The notes: a model not told the origin generated them from the sequence alone. DNA of 49,046 nt from Acidobacteriaceae bacterium (GCA_003152695.1 PMAT01000078.1:1-49046), one strand, 5' to 3'; shown: positions 9,170 to 17,478, counted from the first letter of the stretch. A program made the numbers and translations.

Positions 9170-9457
9170 CCTTTGCTCAACACCGGCTTTCGGAAAGCCA
9201 ACAGCAATTGTATATTCCGAGAAAATCAAACGGGCAGAGCTGGTCTTCCACACCAGCACACAGGGTGTGCTGTCCAGTTCGCCGACTGCATCGACGAAGG
9301 CGACGAAGCTGTTGCCGGAACTCAACGTGCGGGTGAATCGGACCTATTGATGGCTATGCGGCTGTTCAATCTGGATGCGGCCGTCCTGGACGAAGCGTTC
9401 GAGCAGCTGAATACCTTGCTGAAGCATTTGGTCCCAGGTGTCATTTCCGGAAATCGA
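9170..9457 (-). pseudogene. Remnant of a PD-(D/E)XK (RecB/Cas4-like) nuclease
   Basis: On the minus strand, one frame encodes WDQMLQQGIQLLERFVQDGR, then an in-frame TAG (9344-9346), then LSSGNSFVAFVDAVGELD and CVLVWKTS. The GxLD...(E)WKT pattern is the catalytic core of PD-(D/E)XK nucleases; here the second acidic residue is replaced (LVWK rather than LEWK). Both ends are missing and the fragment fuses into the start of the GT87 gene. Premature stop, changed catalytic residue and lost termini all indicate a pseudogene. Confidence 0.6.
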
Positions 9458-9528
9458 TCAGCTCCGAAGGCTCGCTGTGCTTGCCTGTCCGCTCTTGCCT
9501 CCCTCCCGCTGGGACGCGGCCCGGGGCA

Positions 9529-10533
9529 TTATCGATCGCCGTGACCGGCGCCCCATGTGGTGGAGAGAGCTGATTCGGTGCTCACGTCAGGAGGGTTCAG
9601 TTCTCGCTCAACGATCGTCAATGGGCGGCGTTTGACCTGGCGGTAGATGCGTCCAAGGTACTCACCGATGACGCCCAGGAACAACGCATTGAGACTGAGG
9701 GAGCCGAGAATAAGGATGATGATGGAGGCGAAACCGGGCGGCCAGTCTTTTCCGAACACCAGCCGGCCAAGGGCGTAGCCCACGGTTCCCAGAAAAGTCG
9801 CGACTGAGATCAGAAGACCCAAGTAGGTGGCGATTCGGAGGGGGACGACCGAGTGGTTCAGGATGCCGTCCAGAGCCAACCCAATCAGCTGCCCAAAAGA
9901 AAATTTGCTTTCACCATGCTGGCGCTCGCCCCGATTGTAGGGGATGCCAATTTGTTCGAATCCCAAGGCTGCGATGGTGCCGCGCAAGTACGGTTGATTG
10001 TCTTCAAACTTCAGCAACTCGTTCAGGACCCGACGGTCGACGAGGCGAAAGTCGCCGGCATCGAGTGGCAGCGGATCTTCGCTGAGCGAGTCAATCAGCC
10101 GGTAGAAAATCTTCCGCGTCGCATTCATCCACCAACCCTCCTGGCGGGTGGTGCGTACTCCGTAAACCACGCGGTACCCTGCCTCCCATTTCTGAAGGAA
10201 GTCCAGGATGAGCGCGGGGGGATCCTGCAGGTCGCAGTCGATCTGAACGGCGGCGTCCCCCCGGGCATTGCTGTAGGCGGTGACGATCGAGCGCTGAAAC
10301 CCGAAGTTTCGGGAGAAGCGAATGGCGCGCACGCGCGGGTCGCGGCGCGCCAGACCGGCCAGGACCTCGAAGGTTCCATCGGTGGAATGGTTATCGGTGA
10401 AGAGCAGTTCGAAATCATACCGATCACGGACTTGTTGCATGATCGGCAGGAGGGCCTCATAGAGCGGTTCGACATTTCGCTCTTCGTTGAAAACCGGGAT
10501 GCAAATGCTGATCAGCGGTTTGTGCTCAGACAT
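9529..10533 (-). CDS. GT2 glycosyltransferase, GtrB/DPM1-like
   Basis: Transfers a sugar from a nucleotide donor, probably to polyprenyl phosphate. The N-terminal ~230 residues are a GT-A fold: SICIPVFNEE start, TDNHSTDGT, and DXD-type QIDCDLQDPP. Two C-terminal transmembrane helices (about residues 235-258 and 267-292) and the ending GEYLGRIYRQVKRRP are typical of GtrB/ArnC-like enzymes. Its ATG (10533) overlaps the methyltransferase stop by 8 bp (ATGTCTGA), so it belongs to the CDP-sugar operon. It is a natural partner for a GT87 enzyme that uses polyprenyl-linked sugars. Confidence 0.93.
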   Translation of the reverse strand: MSEHKPLISICIPVFNEERNVEPLYEALLPIMQQVRDRYDFELLFTDNHSTDGTFEVLAGLARRDPRVRAIRFSRNFGFQRSIVTAYSNARGDAAVQIDCDLQDPPALILDFLQKWEAGYRVVYGVRTTRQEGWWMNATRKIFYRLIDSLSEDPLPLDAGDFRLVDRRVLNELLKFEDNQPYLRGTIAALGFEQIGIPYNRGERQHGESKFSFGQLIGLALDGILNHSVVPLRIATYLGLLISVATFLGTVGYALGRLVFGKDWPPGFASIIILILGSLSLNALFLGVIGEYLGRIYRQVKRRPLTIVERELNPPDVSTESALSTTWGAGHGDR

Positions 10534-11209
10534 GTTTTACAGCCAGCGTCACGTATTGAGCTCCCAAGGGCAGCCATCGCAGCGACGATTCGAGAGGTCG
10601 CAGCCATGCCAAAAAAGCCGGCATGAAAACAATGTAGTCCCGACGTTTCAACCGCAGGCCGGCAGCGGCGAGGCGCCCGGCAGTTTCACGCGGAGACAGC
10701 AGGATGGCGTCCTCGTCGAAGGGGCACCGCCCAACCACCCAGCGCGTCACCGGATTTGCGGCGTTGTGCTCGAAGATGGAGAGCAAGCCTCCACGCTCGA
10801 GCCGGTCGGCAAGGTCTTGTATGACCCCCGATCGCTGCTCCGGAGGGATGTGATGCATCACGTTCGCCACAACGATCAGAGCGTAATCTCGCGCAAGGTC
10901 ATTCCATGCCGAGGTAAAGACGCCCTGGGTGGAAAGAGCAGGATCGATTTTCGCAATGCTGTCCTGGGAGACGTCGAAACCATCGATGCGAGCCGACGGC
11001 AGGTGCTTACGGAGATAGCGTGACAGGAGGCCGACGCCACACCCGAAATCGAGTACCTTTCCACGGAAGGAAGGACCGAGCAAACGCTGAAGATAGAGCG
11101 CCTTGTATTCCGCAAAATAGCTGGAATCCTCGCCCGAGGCGGAGACGGTACGGTCGAGGATGTGGGCGTAATCGTCAGCGAAACGGTCAAACTCCATACG
11201 GGTGCTCAT
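10526..11209 (-). CDS. Class I SAM-dependent methyltransferase
   Basis: Small-molecule methyltransferase of ~227 residues. Motif I is VLDFGCGVGLLSRYL, followed by an acidic residue at the end of strand 2 (DGFDVS) and the post-motif VVANVMHHIPPEQR. Start chosen at ATG 11209 (MSTRMEFDRF); it overlaps the upstream SDR gene by 23 bp. A second in-frame ATG at 11197 is possible. Its place between deoxysugar synthesis and glycosyltransfer suggests O- or C-methylation of the sugar or of the glycan; this is inference from context. Confidence 0.85.
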   Translation of the reverse strand: MSTRMEFDRFADDYAHILDRTVSASGEDSSYFAEYKALYLQRLLGPSFRGKVLDFGCGVGLLSRYLRKHLPSARIDGFDVSQDSIAKIDPALSTQGVFTSAWNDLARDYALIVVANVMHHIPPEQRSGVIQDLADRLERGGLLSIFEHNAANPVTRWVVGRCPFDEDAILLSPRETAGRLAAAGLRLKRRDYIVFMPAFLAWLRPLESSLRWLPLGAQYVTLAVKHV

Positions 11210-12170
11210 CTCGTTTTCTGAGTTCGCGCGCATGATCGAGTATGCGGCCGATGCCGTCCTGCAAACTGATCGTTGGACACCAAGTGGTAACTGCTTCTCG
11301 GAAGCGTCGGTTATCGCCGACCAGCCACATCGGCTCATCCGACCGGTAAGGCCGCTTCCCCCAGTGCAGTAGTTCGCGTGGCTTACCCATGGCGTCGGCT
11401 ACCATCTCTGCGAATCCCCGAATCCGTGTTGGCCGAGAGGAGCAGACGTTGTAAGCCTCGCCTGATTTTAGTCCCTCTGCGGTTGCCGCAGCCAGAAACG
11501 CTGCCGCAACATCGTCTTCGAACAGGAAGTCCCTGACCTGCTCTCCCGGAGTAAGGTCGACCGGTTGGTCGTTCTGCAACTGGGAAATGAGATAGGGAAC
11601 CAGGCGCGGAGGAGTTTCCCGGGTCCCAAAGACGCCGAACAGGCGCAGCGTCACGAAAGGAATGTTCAGGGTAGAGGCCAACGCATTCCCGCAGAGCACC
11701 GACGCGGCCTTGACAGCGCCGTATAACGATCTGGGCTGGACGGAGTGCGTTTCCGCAATCAGCGTACCTTGCGGGCCCGGGTATCCGTATTCGGAGCAAG
11801 TACCCGTGTGAACGAACCGCCGTAAAGGCCAGTGAGCTGTCGCTCGCAAGAGGTGGAGAACAATCGACACGTTGCCTTCCACCAGTTGGTCAATGTCGCG
11901 ATCGGCTTGCTGGACCCCATACGATGCGAGGTGAAAGATCACTTCGGCCGAAATGCCGGCTAATTTCGATTGCAAAATCGAAGTTTCGAACGAGGGCACT
12001 TCAACAACACAAATTCGACGGCTGCCGGCGAAGGGATGCGCTTTCGAAATCGACTGCGAGCGAACCAGGCATGTGACCTCGACATTTTCCGCCAGCAATC
12101 GAGTGACCAGCGCGGAACCGAGAAAACCGGTCGAGCCAGTCACAAGGGCGGACTGTAAGGTGCTGCTCAT
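11187..12170 (-). CDS. NAD(P)-dependent SDR epimerase/reductase
   Basis: Extended short-chain dehydrogenase of ~327 residues. Rossmann motif VTGSTGFLG near the N-terminus, active-site Tyr/Lys in LYGAVKAA, preceded by HTGTCSEYG. Start ATG 12168-12170 overlaps the rfbG stop as ATGA. It directly follows the 4,6-dehydratase, so the likely substrate is CDP-4-dehydro-6-deoxyglucose or an epimer, with 4-reduction or epimerisation as the reaction. Family members that make abequose/paratose-type sugars are similar, but no 3-dehydratase gene (rfbH) is present here. Confidence 0.88.
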   Translation of the reverse strand: MSSTLQSALVTGSTGFLGSALVTRLLAENVEVTCLVRSQSISKAHPFAGSRRICVVEVPSFETSILQSKLAGISAEVIFHLASYGVQQADRDIDQLVEGNVSIVLHLLRATAHWPLRRFVHTGTCSEYGYPGPQGTLIAETHSVQPRSLYGAVKAASVLCGNALASTLNIPFVTLRLFGVFGTRETPPRLVPYLISQLQNDQPVDLTPGEQVRDFLFEDDVAAAFLAAATAEGLKSGEAYNVCSSRPTRIRGFAEMVADAMGKPRELLHWGKRPYRSDEPMWLVGDNRRFREAVTTWCPTISLQDGIGRILDHARELRKRDEHPYGV

Positions 12171-13243
12171 GACGCTGAGGCCTGCATGTAGGCATGAATC
12201 TGGCGCTCGGTCATCGCGCGTGGGGAAAGCGAAGAGCCCTCGTAGAATGCGCGGTACCAATCTACGGTCCACTCCAGGGCCTGTGCGAGGCGGAGCCGTT
12301 GGCACCAGCCGAGGTATTGCGAAGATTTTGCGCAATTCAGCCGAAGGTGAGTCGTTTCATGTGGCGCGTTCGGATCTGGCTGAATCCGCAAATCTCCCTT
12401 GCCCCAGATGGCGCACACCCGCGCTGCGATATCGACCACCGGGATGGAGTCGTCCACACTGGGTCCGAAATTCCAGGCTTGGGCGTATCGACCTCCGTCT
12501 TGATATAGCTTCTGGCCGAGCAGAAGGTAGCCGCTAAGGGGCTCGAGTACGTATTGCCAAGGCCGCACGGCTTCAGGGCGACGAATCACAATCGGCGTAT
12601 TGGAGGAGATGCCACGAACCATGTCTGGAATGAGACGGTCCTCGGACCAGTCGCCGCCGCCAATGACATTGCCAGCGCGCGCACTGGCTATGGCGGCTGC
12701 GCCGTCGCCGCTGCAAAAGGAGCGGCGATAGGCCGCCGTCACCAGTTCGGCTGCGCCTTTGCTCGAACTGTAGGGATCGTGACCTCCCATGGCGTCGCCT
12801 TCTTCGTAGCCTCGTGCCCATTCATGGTTTTCGTAACACTTGTCGCTGGTAACGACCACCACGGAACGGACGGACGGCGTCGTACGGGCGGCTTCGAGCA
12901 CGTGCACCGTTCCCATGACATTGGTGGCATAAGTCTCTACCGGTTCGCGATAGGATCGGCGCACCAAGGCCTGAGCAGCGTTGTGTATCACGATGTCAGG
13001 ATTTTGTTGAAGGAACGCCTTTCTCACCGACGCCAGATCGCGTATATCGCCGAACGTGGAGACCATGCCATCGCCAACTTCGGCAGCGGTGAACAGGTTT
13101 GGTTGCGTTTCAGGGGGCAGCCCAAAACCTGTGACTTCAGCGCCCATCAGCTTCAGCCAGATGGTGAGCCAACCACCTTTGAATCCGGTGTGGCCAGTTA
13201 CCAGGACCTTCTTCCCGAGATAAAATTCTGGCAGAGAATTCAC
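12167..13243 (-). CDS. rfbG: CDP-glucose 4,6-dehydratase
   Basis: Converts CDP-D-glucose to CDP-4-dehydro-6-deoxy-D-glucose. Motifs: VTGHTGFKGGWL (cofactor binding, family specific), VTSDKCYENHEW, and active-site YSSSKGAAEL. Length ~358 aa fits the family. I chose GTG 13241-13243, which overlaps the rfbF stop as GTGA and leaves the usual short leader before LGKKVLVTG; an in-frame ATG at 13276 would add 11 residues. The gene order rfbF-rfbG is that of CDP-deoxysugar loci. Confidence 0.95.
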   Translation of the reverse strand: MNSLPEFYLGKKVLVTGHTGFKGGWLTIWLKLMGAEVTGFGLPPETQPNLFTAAEVGDGMVSTFGDIRDLASVRKAFLQQNPDIVIHNAAQALVRRSYREPVETYATNVMGTVHVLEAARTTPSVRSVVVVTSDKCYENHEWARGYEEGDAMGGHDPYSSSKGAAELVTAAYRRSFCSGDGAAAIASARAGNVIGGGDWSEDRLIPDMVRGISSNTPIVIRRPEAVRPWQYVLEPLSGYLLLGQKLYQDGGRYAQAWNFGPSVDDSIPVVDIAARVCAIWGKGDLRIQPDPNAPHETTHLRLNCAKSSQYLGWCQRLRLAQALEWTVDWYRAFYEGSSLSPRAMTERQIHAYMQASAS

Positions 13244-14007
13244 TTGGTTATCCACGGCGGGTTGCCGGTTGCCCATAAAGATTCGAGCAACTGTTTATCA
13301 CGGAGAGTGTCCATGGGATGCCAGAATCCCGGATGGCGATAGGCAAGCAGCTGGCCTTCGGATGCCAATCTCTCCAGCGGTTCCCCTTCAAGAGGAATAT
13401 TGTCGCCGGAAATGTAGTCGAGTACTTCTGGCTGGAACACGAAGAATCCACCGTTAATCCAGCCATCGCTTGAGCGTGGCTTCTCGGCGAATCGAACCAC
13501 GGTGTCACCGCTCAATTGCAGGCTGCCGAAGCGCGCCACAGGTAATACGGCGGTGATCGTGGCGACCTTGCCATGACTGCGGTGGAATGCCACCAAAGCC
13601 TGAATGTCGACATCAGCGACACCGTCGCCGTAAGTGACCATGAAGGGAGCGTTTCCGATCAGCCCTTTCATTCGTCGCAGGCGCCCGCCAGTAAGGGTGT
13701 TCAGTCCGGTATCAATGAGACCGACTTGCCAGTCCGGAGTCGAGGAATTTGCAGCCCGCACCGAACCATCCTTCAAGTTCAGGAAAAGATCGCTGTTGTG
13801 AAGATGATAGTTTCGAAAGTATTCTTTGATGACCTCGCCTTTGTAGCCGCAGGCGACCAGGAAGTCCTTGTAGCCTTGCCGGGCATAGATGCTCATGATG
13901 TGCCAGAGCATTGGCTTCCCGCCGATTTCGACCATTGGCTTAGGACGAAGGACCGTCTCCTCGGCGAGCCGGGTACCCGAACCTCCTGCAAGTATCACCA
14001 CCCTCAT
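13240..14007 (-). CDS. rfbF: Glucose-1-phosphate cytidylyltransferase
   Basis: Makes CDP-glucose from CTP and glucose-1-phosphate, the first step of CDP-deoxysugar synthesis. Start MRVVILAGGSGTRL with the nucleotidyltransferase signature, LRPKPMVEIGGKP, VTYGDGVADVD, GGFFVFQPEV, and the C-terminal GFWHPMDTLRDK. 255 residues, typical. The ATG at 14007 follows AAGAGG; the frame is open upstream to 14328, but that extension has no family content. It is the first gene of a five-gene operon with 4-37 bp overlaps. Confidence 0.96.
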   Translation of the reverse strand: MRVVILAGGSGTRLAEETVLRPKPMVEIGGKPMLWHIMSIYARQGYKDFLVACGYKGEVIKEYFRNYHLHNSDLFLNLKDGSVRAANSSTPDWQVGLIDTGLNTLTGGRLRRMKGLIGNAPFMVTYGDGVADVDIQALVAFHRSHGKVATITAVLPVARFGSLQLSGDTVVRFAEKPRSSDGWINGGFFVFQPEVLDYISGDNIPLEGEPLERLASEGQLLAYRHPGFWHPMDTLRDKQLLESLWATGNPPWITK

Positions 14008-14405
14008 GTTTGGACGTGCCTCTTGACCGTGCAACACTGGCGACTCAATCACAGGGCGCTCCTGGTCAAATCCTAATGGAAGGACGAGGATCGAAGCAAT
14101 GTGCCAAATGATGGGTGTAACCGGCAGCCTTGCCTGAAGCGGCAACATCGGTCCGTTGGAGACCCGCCGCGCCTCCGGAATTCCGCCATCGGCGAAGCCA
14201 TCGTGACAATCGCTCCGGCTCAGGATGGCGCTCAGCATTTGGTTGACGCTGGAAACGACTTTTGTCACCAGCCCATCGCCAACGTTGAATCGAACCGGTT
14301 CACCTGCAATCATTCGACACAAGGCCAATTAAAGCTACGGCGTTTAGAATACTGCGTGAGTCGGAGCTTCTTGCAGACGTAAGGTAAGAACCTACGCAGC
14401 CCTTG
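14008..14405. other. Upstream region of the CDP-sugar operon
   Basis: The operon promoter should lie here. An open extension of the rfbF frame covers most of it without recognisable protein content. I see no clear -35/-10 pair or operator. Confidence 0.35.
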
Positions 14406-14636
14406 TTAAAGCTTGTATTTGATGTACGAGCGTCGATGCAGCTGTGCGTGGCATTCGGCACATAGCGTGATCAGGTTCTGTTCCTCATCACCGCCCGACT
14501 GGCTGCGGAATTTTAAATGGTGTACCTGCAAATGCTGCATGCTGCCGGCATGCCGATATACAATTGCGCGGCCTGAGCGTGCACTGTGCGGGCGTACAGA
14601 GCCGGGACTCCTGCGCGGCGCGAAACCGGGCCCGGT
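14406..14636 (-). pseudogene. C-terminal half of an HNH endonuclease
   Basis: Encodes LQVHHLKFRSQSGGDEEQNL, then ITLCAECHAQLH, which is the second half of an HNH motif (HH, then CxxCH). The first zinc Cys pair normally ~20 residues earlier is lost: the corresponding place reads IVYRHAGS. There is no start codon; the frame is in phase with and directly follows the stop of the DinB gene. A decayed homing-type or restriction HNH gene is most likely. Confidence 0.65.
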
Positions 14637-15137
14637 TTATTCGCCCAGGATCTTCCGTATCTGCTCAAGGTGGTTCAGGTCGTGACCGGCGATTTGCAGC
14701 GCCAGGTCGCGCACGGTCATCGGACCGCGCTCAGCGTGAATGCCGTTGCGCTGCCACTCTTCGGGTGTGAGCTGTGCGAACATTCGCAGGTTGGCCTCGC
14801 GCAGTCGGCGAAACAACATCAACGACTCCTCGGTCTTGCGCGATGGGTAATCGCCCAGCTTGTGCCACAACTCCTGATCGTAGCCCGGCAGCGGGCAGCC
14901 GTCGTGCTCGATCATCTGTCGGTAGCGCCAAGTGCTGACAATCTCGGCATCGGCAAAGTGGGCCAGCAATTCTGCCACCGACCATTTGTCCGGCGAGGGA
15001 CGCTCATAGAGTTTCCTTTCCGGGAACCAGACAACCAAGTCTGCCAGAAGTTCCGGCGTCTTGCGCTGGACCTCGAGAGGGTCTTTGCCTTCGATGTAGG
15101 AGAGGATGCGAGCCTTGTAGTCTGCGATGGTTTCCAT
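14637..15137 (-). CDS. DinB-like putative metal-dependent enzyme
   Basis: DinB/YfiT-like four-helix bundle protein of 166 residues, cytoplasmic. Metal-ligand histidines appear as LLAHFADAE and GHDLNHLEQI at the C-terminus. Members include thiol-transferases that use bacillithiol or similar thiols, but the specific reaction here is unknown. ATG 15137 follows AGAGG with 5-base spacing; an upstream in-frame ATG at 15242 has no ribosome site. Monocistronic. Confidence 0.88.
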   Translation of the reverse strand: METIADYKARILSYIEGKDPLEVQRKTPELLADLVVWFPERKLYERPSPDKWSVAELLAHFADAEIVSTWRYRQMIEHDGCPLPGYDQELWHKLGDYPSRKTEESLMLFRRLREANLRMFAQLTPEEWQRNGIHAERGPMTVRDLALQIAGHDLNHLEQIRKILGE

Positions 15138-15418
15138 GAGACCTCTACCTTTTCCTTGCAGGATTCTAAAGAGTTCTGAACAAGACCTATGCCACCCCCT
15201 CCGGGCTAGATTACGCTCAGAACCCGGATTGGCGAAACACAAATGCCGATAGCCGGAACGGTTGGATTACGGCGGATACTGGGTAGCCCACGGAAAGGGA
15301 GTGGCGGGAGATTGAAGATCGCGAGCATTGAGAACTTGCTGCCGATTGGGAACGGCACTAGTTGGGAACGAGTGCTGCTCCCTAAGCCTAGCACCCGCGG
15401 ATCCTGAGACTCGCTTCG

Positions 15419-15805
15419 TCAGTTCTTCATGGTCCGGATGGTCCCCAGGCCCAGCAAGAGGTCGTCGCTGGTGACCAGCGTTAGATCCATGACCTGAGCG
15501 GTAGCGGCGAGAAACCGGTCAGCTGGGTCGCGGTGCGGCAGTGGCAGTTGCTGGGCGGCCAGCACGATCTCGTGGGTGAATGGCGCTTCCCGCAGCGGCG
15601 CTGTGGCTTGCGCCAGCCAGTGTGCAAGATTGACGGGCAGCCGAATCCTGCCCCTGGCATTGAGCAGCAGCGCCTCCCAGGTCGAAACCGGAGAAAGCCA
15701 CAGTTCATTGGCGGGATTCCTCAGCTCGGCTCGGACGCGAGGATTGAGCTGGGACGGTGCCTGCAAGGCCCAAAGCCAGACGTGGGTGTCGAGAAGAAGT
15801 CTCAC
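15419..15805 (-). CDS. vapC: VapC-type PIN-domain toxin
   Basis: Predicted ribonuclease toxin. 128 residues, full length. N-terminal LLLDTHVWLWAL carries the first catalytic Asp (residue 6), then Glu in STWEALLL, and HRDPADRFLAATA plus LVTSDD supply the other acidic residues. Starts at GTG that overlaps the antitoxin stop (GTGA, 15802-15805), so toxin translation is coupled to antitoxin. Part of this gene (15467-15540) is duplicated at 16437-16511. Confidence 0.93.
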   Translation of the reverse strand: MRLLLDTHVWLWALQAPSQLNPRVRAELRNPANELWLSPVSTWEALLLNARGRIRLPVNLAHWLAQATAPLREAPFTHEIVLAAQQLPLPHRDPADRFLAATAQVMDLTLVTSDDLLLGLGTIRTMKN

Positions 15806-16050
15806 TCGCGCAGTGCCTCAATATCGGTTTCGTCGATCACCGGAGCCACAATGTCGCCCAAGATCTGCATGCTGTCTTTCATGGAGCCGATCCAGACGCC
15901 TGCACCGGCATCGGGTGAAGCCGGTACGACCTCAGCGACGGGCTTACCGAAGCGCGTGATCCGAAGCGGCTTCTTGGTTTGTCGCACGCGTTCCAGCAGG
16001 GCAAGACACTTCGCTTTGAACTCGGAAATGGCGACTTCTTCCATGATCAT
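15802..16050 (-). CDS. vapB: Phd/YefM-type antitoxin of the vapBC pair
   Basis: 82-residue antitoxin that should bind VapC and repress its own promoter. N-terminal MEEVAISEFKAKCLALLERV and RITRFGKPVAEVVP form the typical Phd/YefM DNA-binding fold; the C-terminal acidic helix binds the toxin. ATG at 16050 or 16044. A TATAAT box sits only ~20 bp upstream, leaving a very short leader with no ribosome site, which suggests near-leaderless translation. Confidence 0.92.
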   Translation of the reverse strand: MIMEEVAISEFKAKCLALLERVRQTKKPLRITRFGKPVAEVVPASPDAGAGVWIGSMKDSMQILGDIVAPVIDETDIEALRE

Positions 16051-16068
16051 GGCACCATTGACTATTAA

Positions 16069-16100
16069 ATTATATCATGGTCATAATTAATGGTCATAAT
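16069..16100 (-). promoter_or_regulatory. vapBC promoter with direct-repeat operator
   Basis: A perfect TATAAT (16069-16074, minus strand) stands in an AT-rich island in otherwise GC-rich DNA. Two exact copies of ATGGTCATAAT (16077-16087 and 16090-16100) overlap the -35 zone. Their spacing of 13 bp start to start places them on about the same helix face. This is the expected layout for an autoregulated antitoxin operator. Confidence 0.6.
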
Positions 16101-16436
16101 GGATCGAGGGCGTGAGGACTTGCAGCGGGCTCACAAAGGGGGAGCAGGTGCCTGGCACCGGTGAGCCTTCAGGTCTCACGCGATGAGTAGAGTTCTGCAG
16201 GGCAGAGTGCGATCGGTACGGGGAGCGTAGGATGGTTCGCCTCCAGGGTAAGCGCACCCCAAAACTTGGGGATGAGGGGTCGACCCAACACCTTCGTAAA
16301 CGGACGTTTTTGCGAAACGAAGCCAACAAGTCTTTTGTTATGAGCAAAATCATCTTCGCCTAGCGGCGCCAAGTGAGCGTTTAGGTTTCGAGCGAACACC
16401 GCTGCAGTCGGCAGCCCGATCGGCCACGGCGTAGAC
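16101..16436. other. Interval with no recognised gene
   Basis: A 76-codon minus-strand frame (16169-16399) has protein-like composition but no family I recognise and no ribosome site. A near-perfect inverted repeat GGTGCC-T-GGCACC lies at about 16146-16158. Nothing else is supported. Confidence 0.35.
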
Positions 16437-16511
16437 GCTGGTGACGAGTGTCAGATCCATGACCTGAGCCGTAGCCGCGAGAAACCGGGCAACCGGGTCC
16501 ACGGTGCGGCA
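16437..16511 (-). pseudogene. Duplicated fragment of a vapC gene
   Basis: Closely similar to 15467-15540 inside vapC, encoding the C-terminal PIN segment RFLAATAQVMDLTLVTS. One extra base relative to vapC shifts the frame before it. Homology ends a few bases before the 45-bp dispersed repeat at 16515-16559. Confidence 0.75.
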
Positions 16512-16514
16512 GTT

Positions 16515-16559
16515 CCTCGACACCCGGGGGCGAAGCCCAGTATAGTTGCCTCCTGTCTC
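16515..16559. repeat. 45-bp dispersed repeat, copy 2
   Basis: Differs from copy 1 (7725-7769) at one position. It separates the duplicated PIN fragment from the start of the ABC transporter gene, whose ATG is only 20 bp further on. Confidence 0.85.
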
Positions 16560-16578
16560 AAAGCAACCGGGACCATGC

Positions 16579-17478
16579 ATGGCTAATGCCGTAGAACTGC
16601 GCAGCATTCATAAGACCTTCGATCACTTTACCGCCGTCGACCATCTCTCGCTTAACATCCGCGCCGGCAGCGTGTATGGGCTGCTGGGGCCGAATGGGGC
16701 CGGCAAGACTTCTTCCATCCGCATGATGATTGGGATCATCATGCCCGACGATGGGGAAGTCTGGCTGTTTGGCGAGAGATTCCACCGCGAACAGTTACAG
16801 CGCGTCGGTTATCTGCCGGAGGAGCGCGGGCTCTACAAGAGAATGAAGGTGCTTGACCACCTGATCTTCCTCGGCCGCCTGCATGGACTCCCGGAGCATG
16901 AGGCCCGCAAGCGTTCGCTGGCCTGGTGCGAGCGGCTTCTGCTCAACGAATGGACACACAAGAAGGTGGAAGAGCTGTCCAAGGGCATGCAGCAGAAAGT
17001 GCAATTCATCGCCGCCCTGCTGCATGATCCGGATCTCGTCATCATGGACGAGCCCTTCGCCGGTCTCGATCCCGGCAATGCCGTTATGTTGAAGGACGTC
17101 TTACTAGAGTTGAAAAAGGCCGGAAAAACCATACTGTTCTCCACCCATCGTATGGACCAGGTCGAGCGACTGTGCGATGCCATCTGCCTGATTGACCATG
17201 GCCGCTCCATCCTGGAAGGCGATCTGAAAAAGGTCAAGGCGAGCTGGGGTAAAAACCACGTGCAGATGCAATATGAAGGTGATCCCCAACTGGACGGCAA
17301 CGATCTGGTGGAGTCGTTCAACAATTACGGCAACTATGTAGAAATCCGCTTGAAACCCGGAGCGGACGCCCAACAGTTGCTGCACCGGGCCGCCGACCGG
17401 GCGCGCATCACCCGTTTTGAGCTGCTCGAACCTTCGCTGGAAGAGATTTTCATCGACGTTGTTGGGAAAAATGCATAA
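16579..17478 (+). CDS. ABC transporter ATP-binding protein (NatA-like)
   Basis: Cytoplasmic ATPase of an ABC-2 type exporter, 299 residues. Walker A GPNGAGKTS, signature LSKGMQQKVQ, Walker B LVIMDEPFAGLD, and the H-loop in LFSTHRMDQ; the C-terminal ~80 residues are a DUF4162-type extension. ATG 16579 chosen; upstream the frame enters the 45-bp dispersed repeat and I see no ribosome site, so the native promoter may have been replaced. The stop overlaps the permease start (ATGCATAA). Confidence 0.95.
   Translation: MANAVELRSIHKTFDHFTAVDHLSLNIRAGSVYGLLGPNGAGKTSSIRMMIGIIMPDDGEVWLFGERFHREQLQRVGYLPEERGLYKRMKVLDHLIFLGRLHGLPEHEARKRSLAWCERLLLNEWTHKKVEELSKGMQQKVQFIAALLHDPDLVIMDEPFAGLDPGNAVMLKDVLLELKKAGKTILFSTHRMDQVERLCDAICLIDHGRSILEGDLKKVKASWGKNHVQMQYEGDPQLDGNDLVESFNNYGNYVEIRLKPGADAQQLLHRAADRARITRFELLEPSLEEIFIDVVGKNA

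Noticed and set aside
14008-14328. N-terminal extension of rfbF
   Set aside because: The normal family start MRVVILAGG is at 14007; upstream residues have no homology pattern.
15243-15407. 54-codon plus-strand frame between the DinB and vapC genes
   Set aside because: Open and protein-like (SIENLLPIGNGTSWERV) but with no ribosome site and no recognised family; not enough to call a gene.
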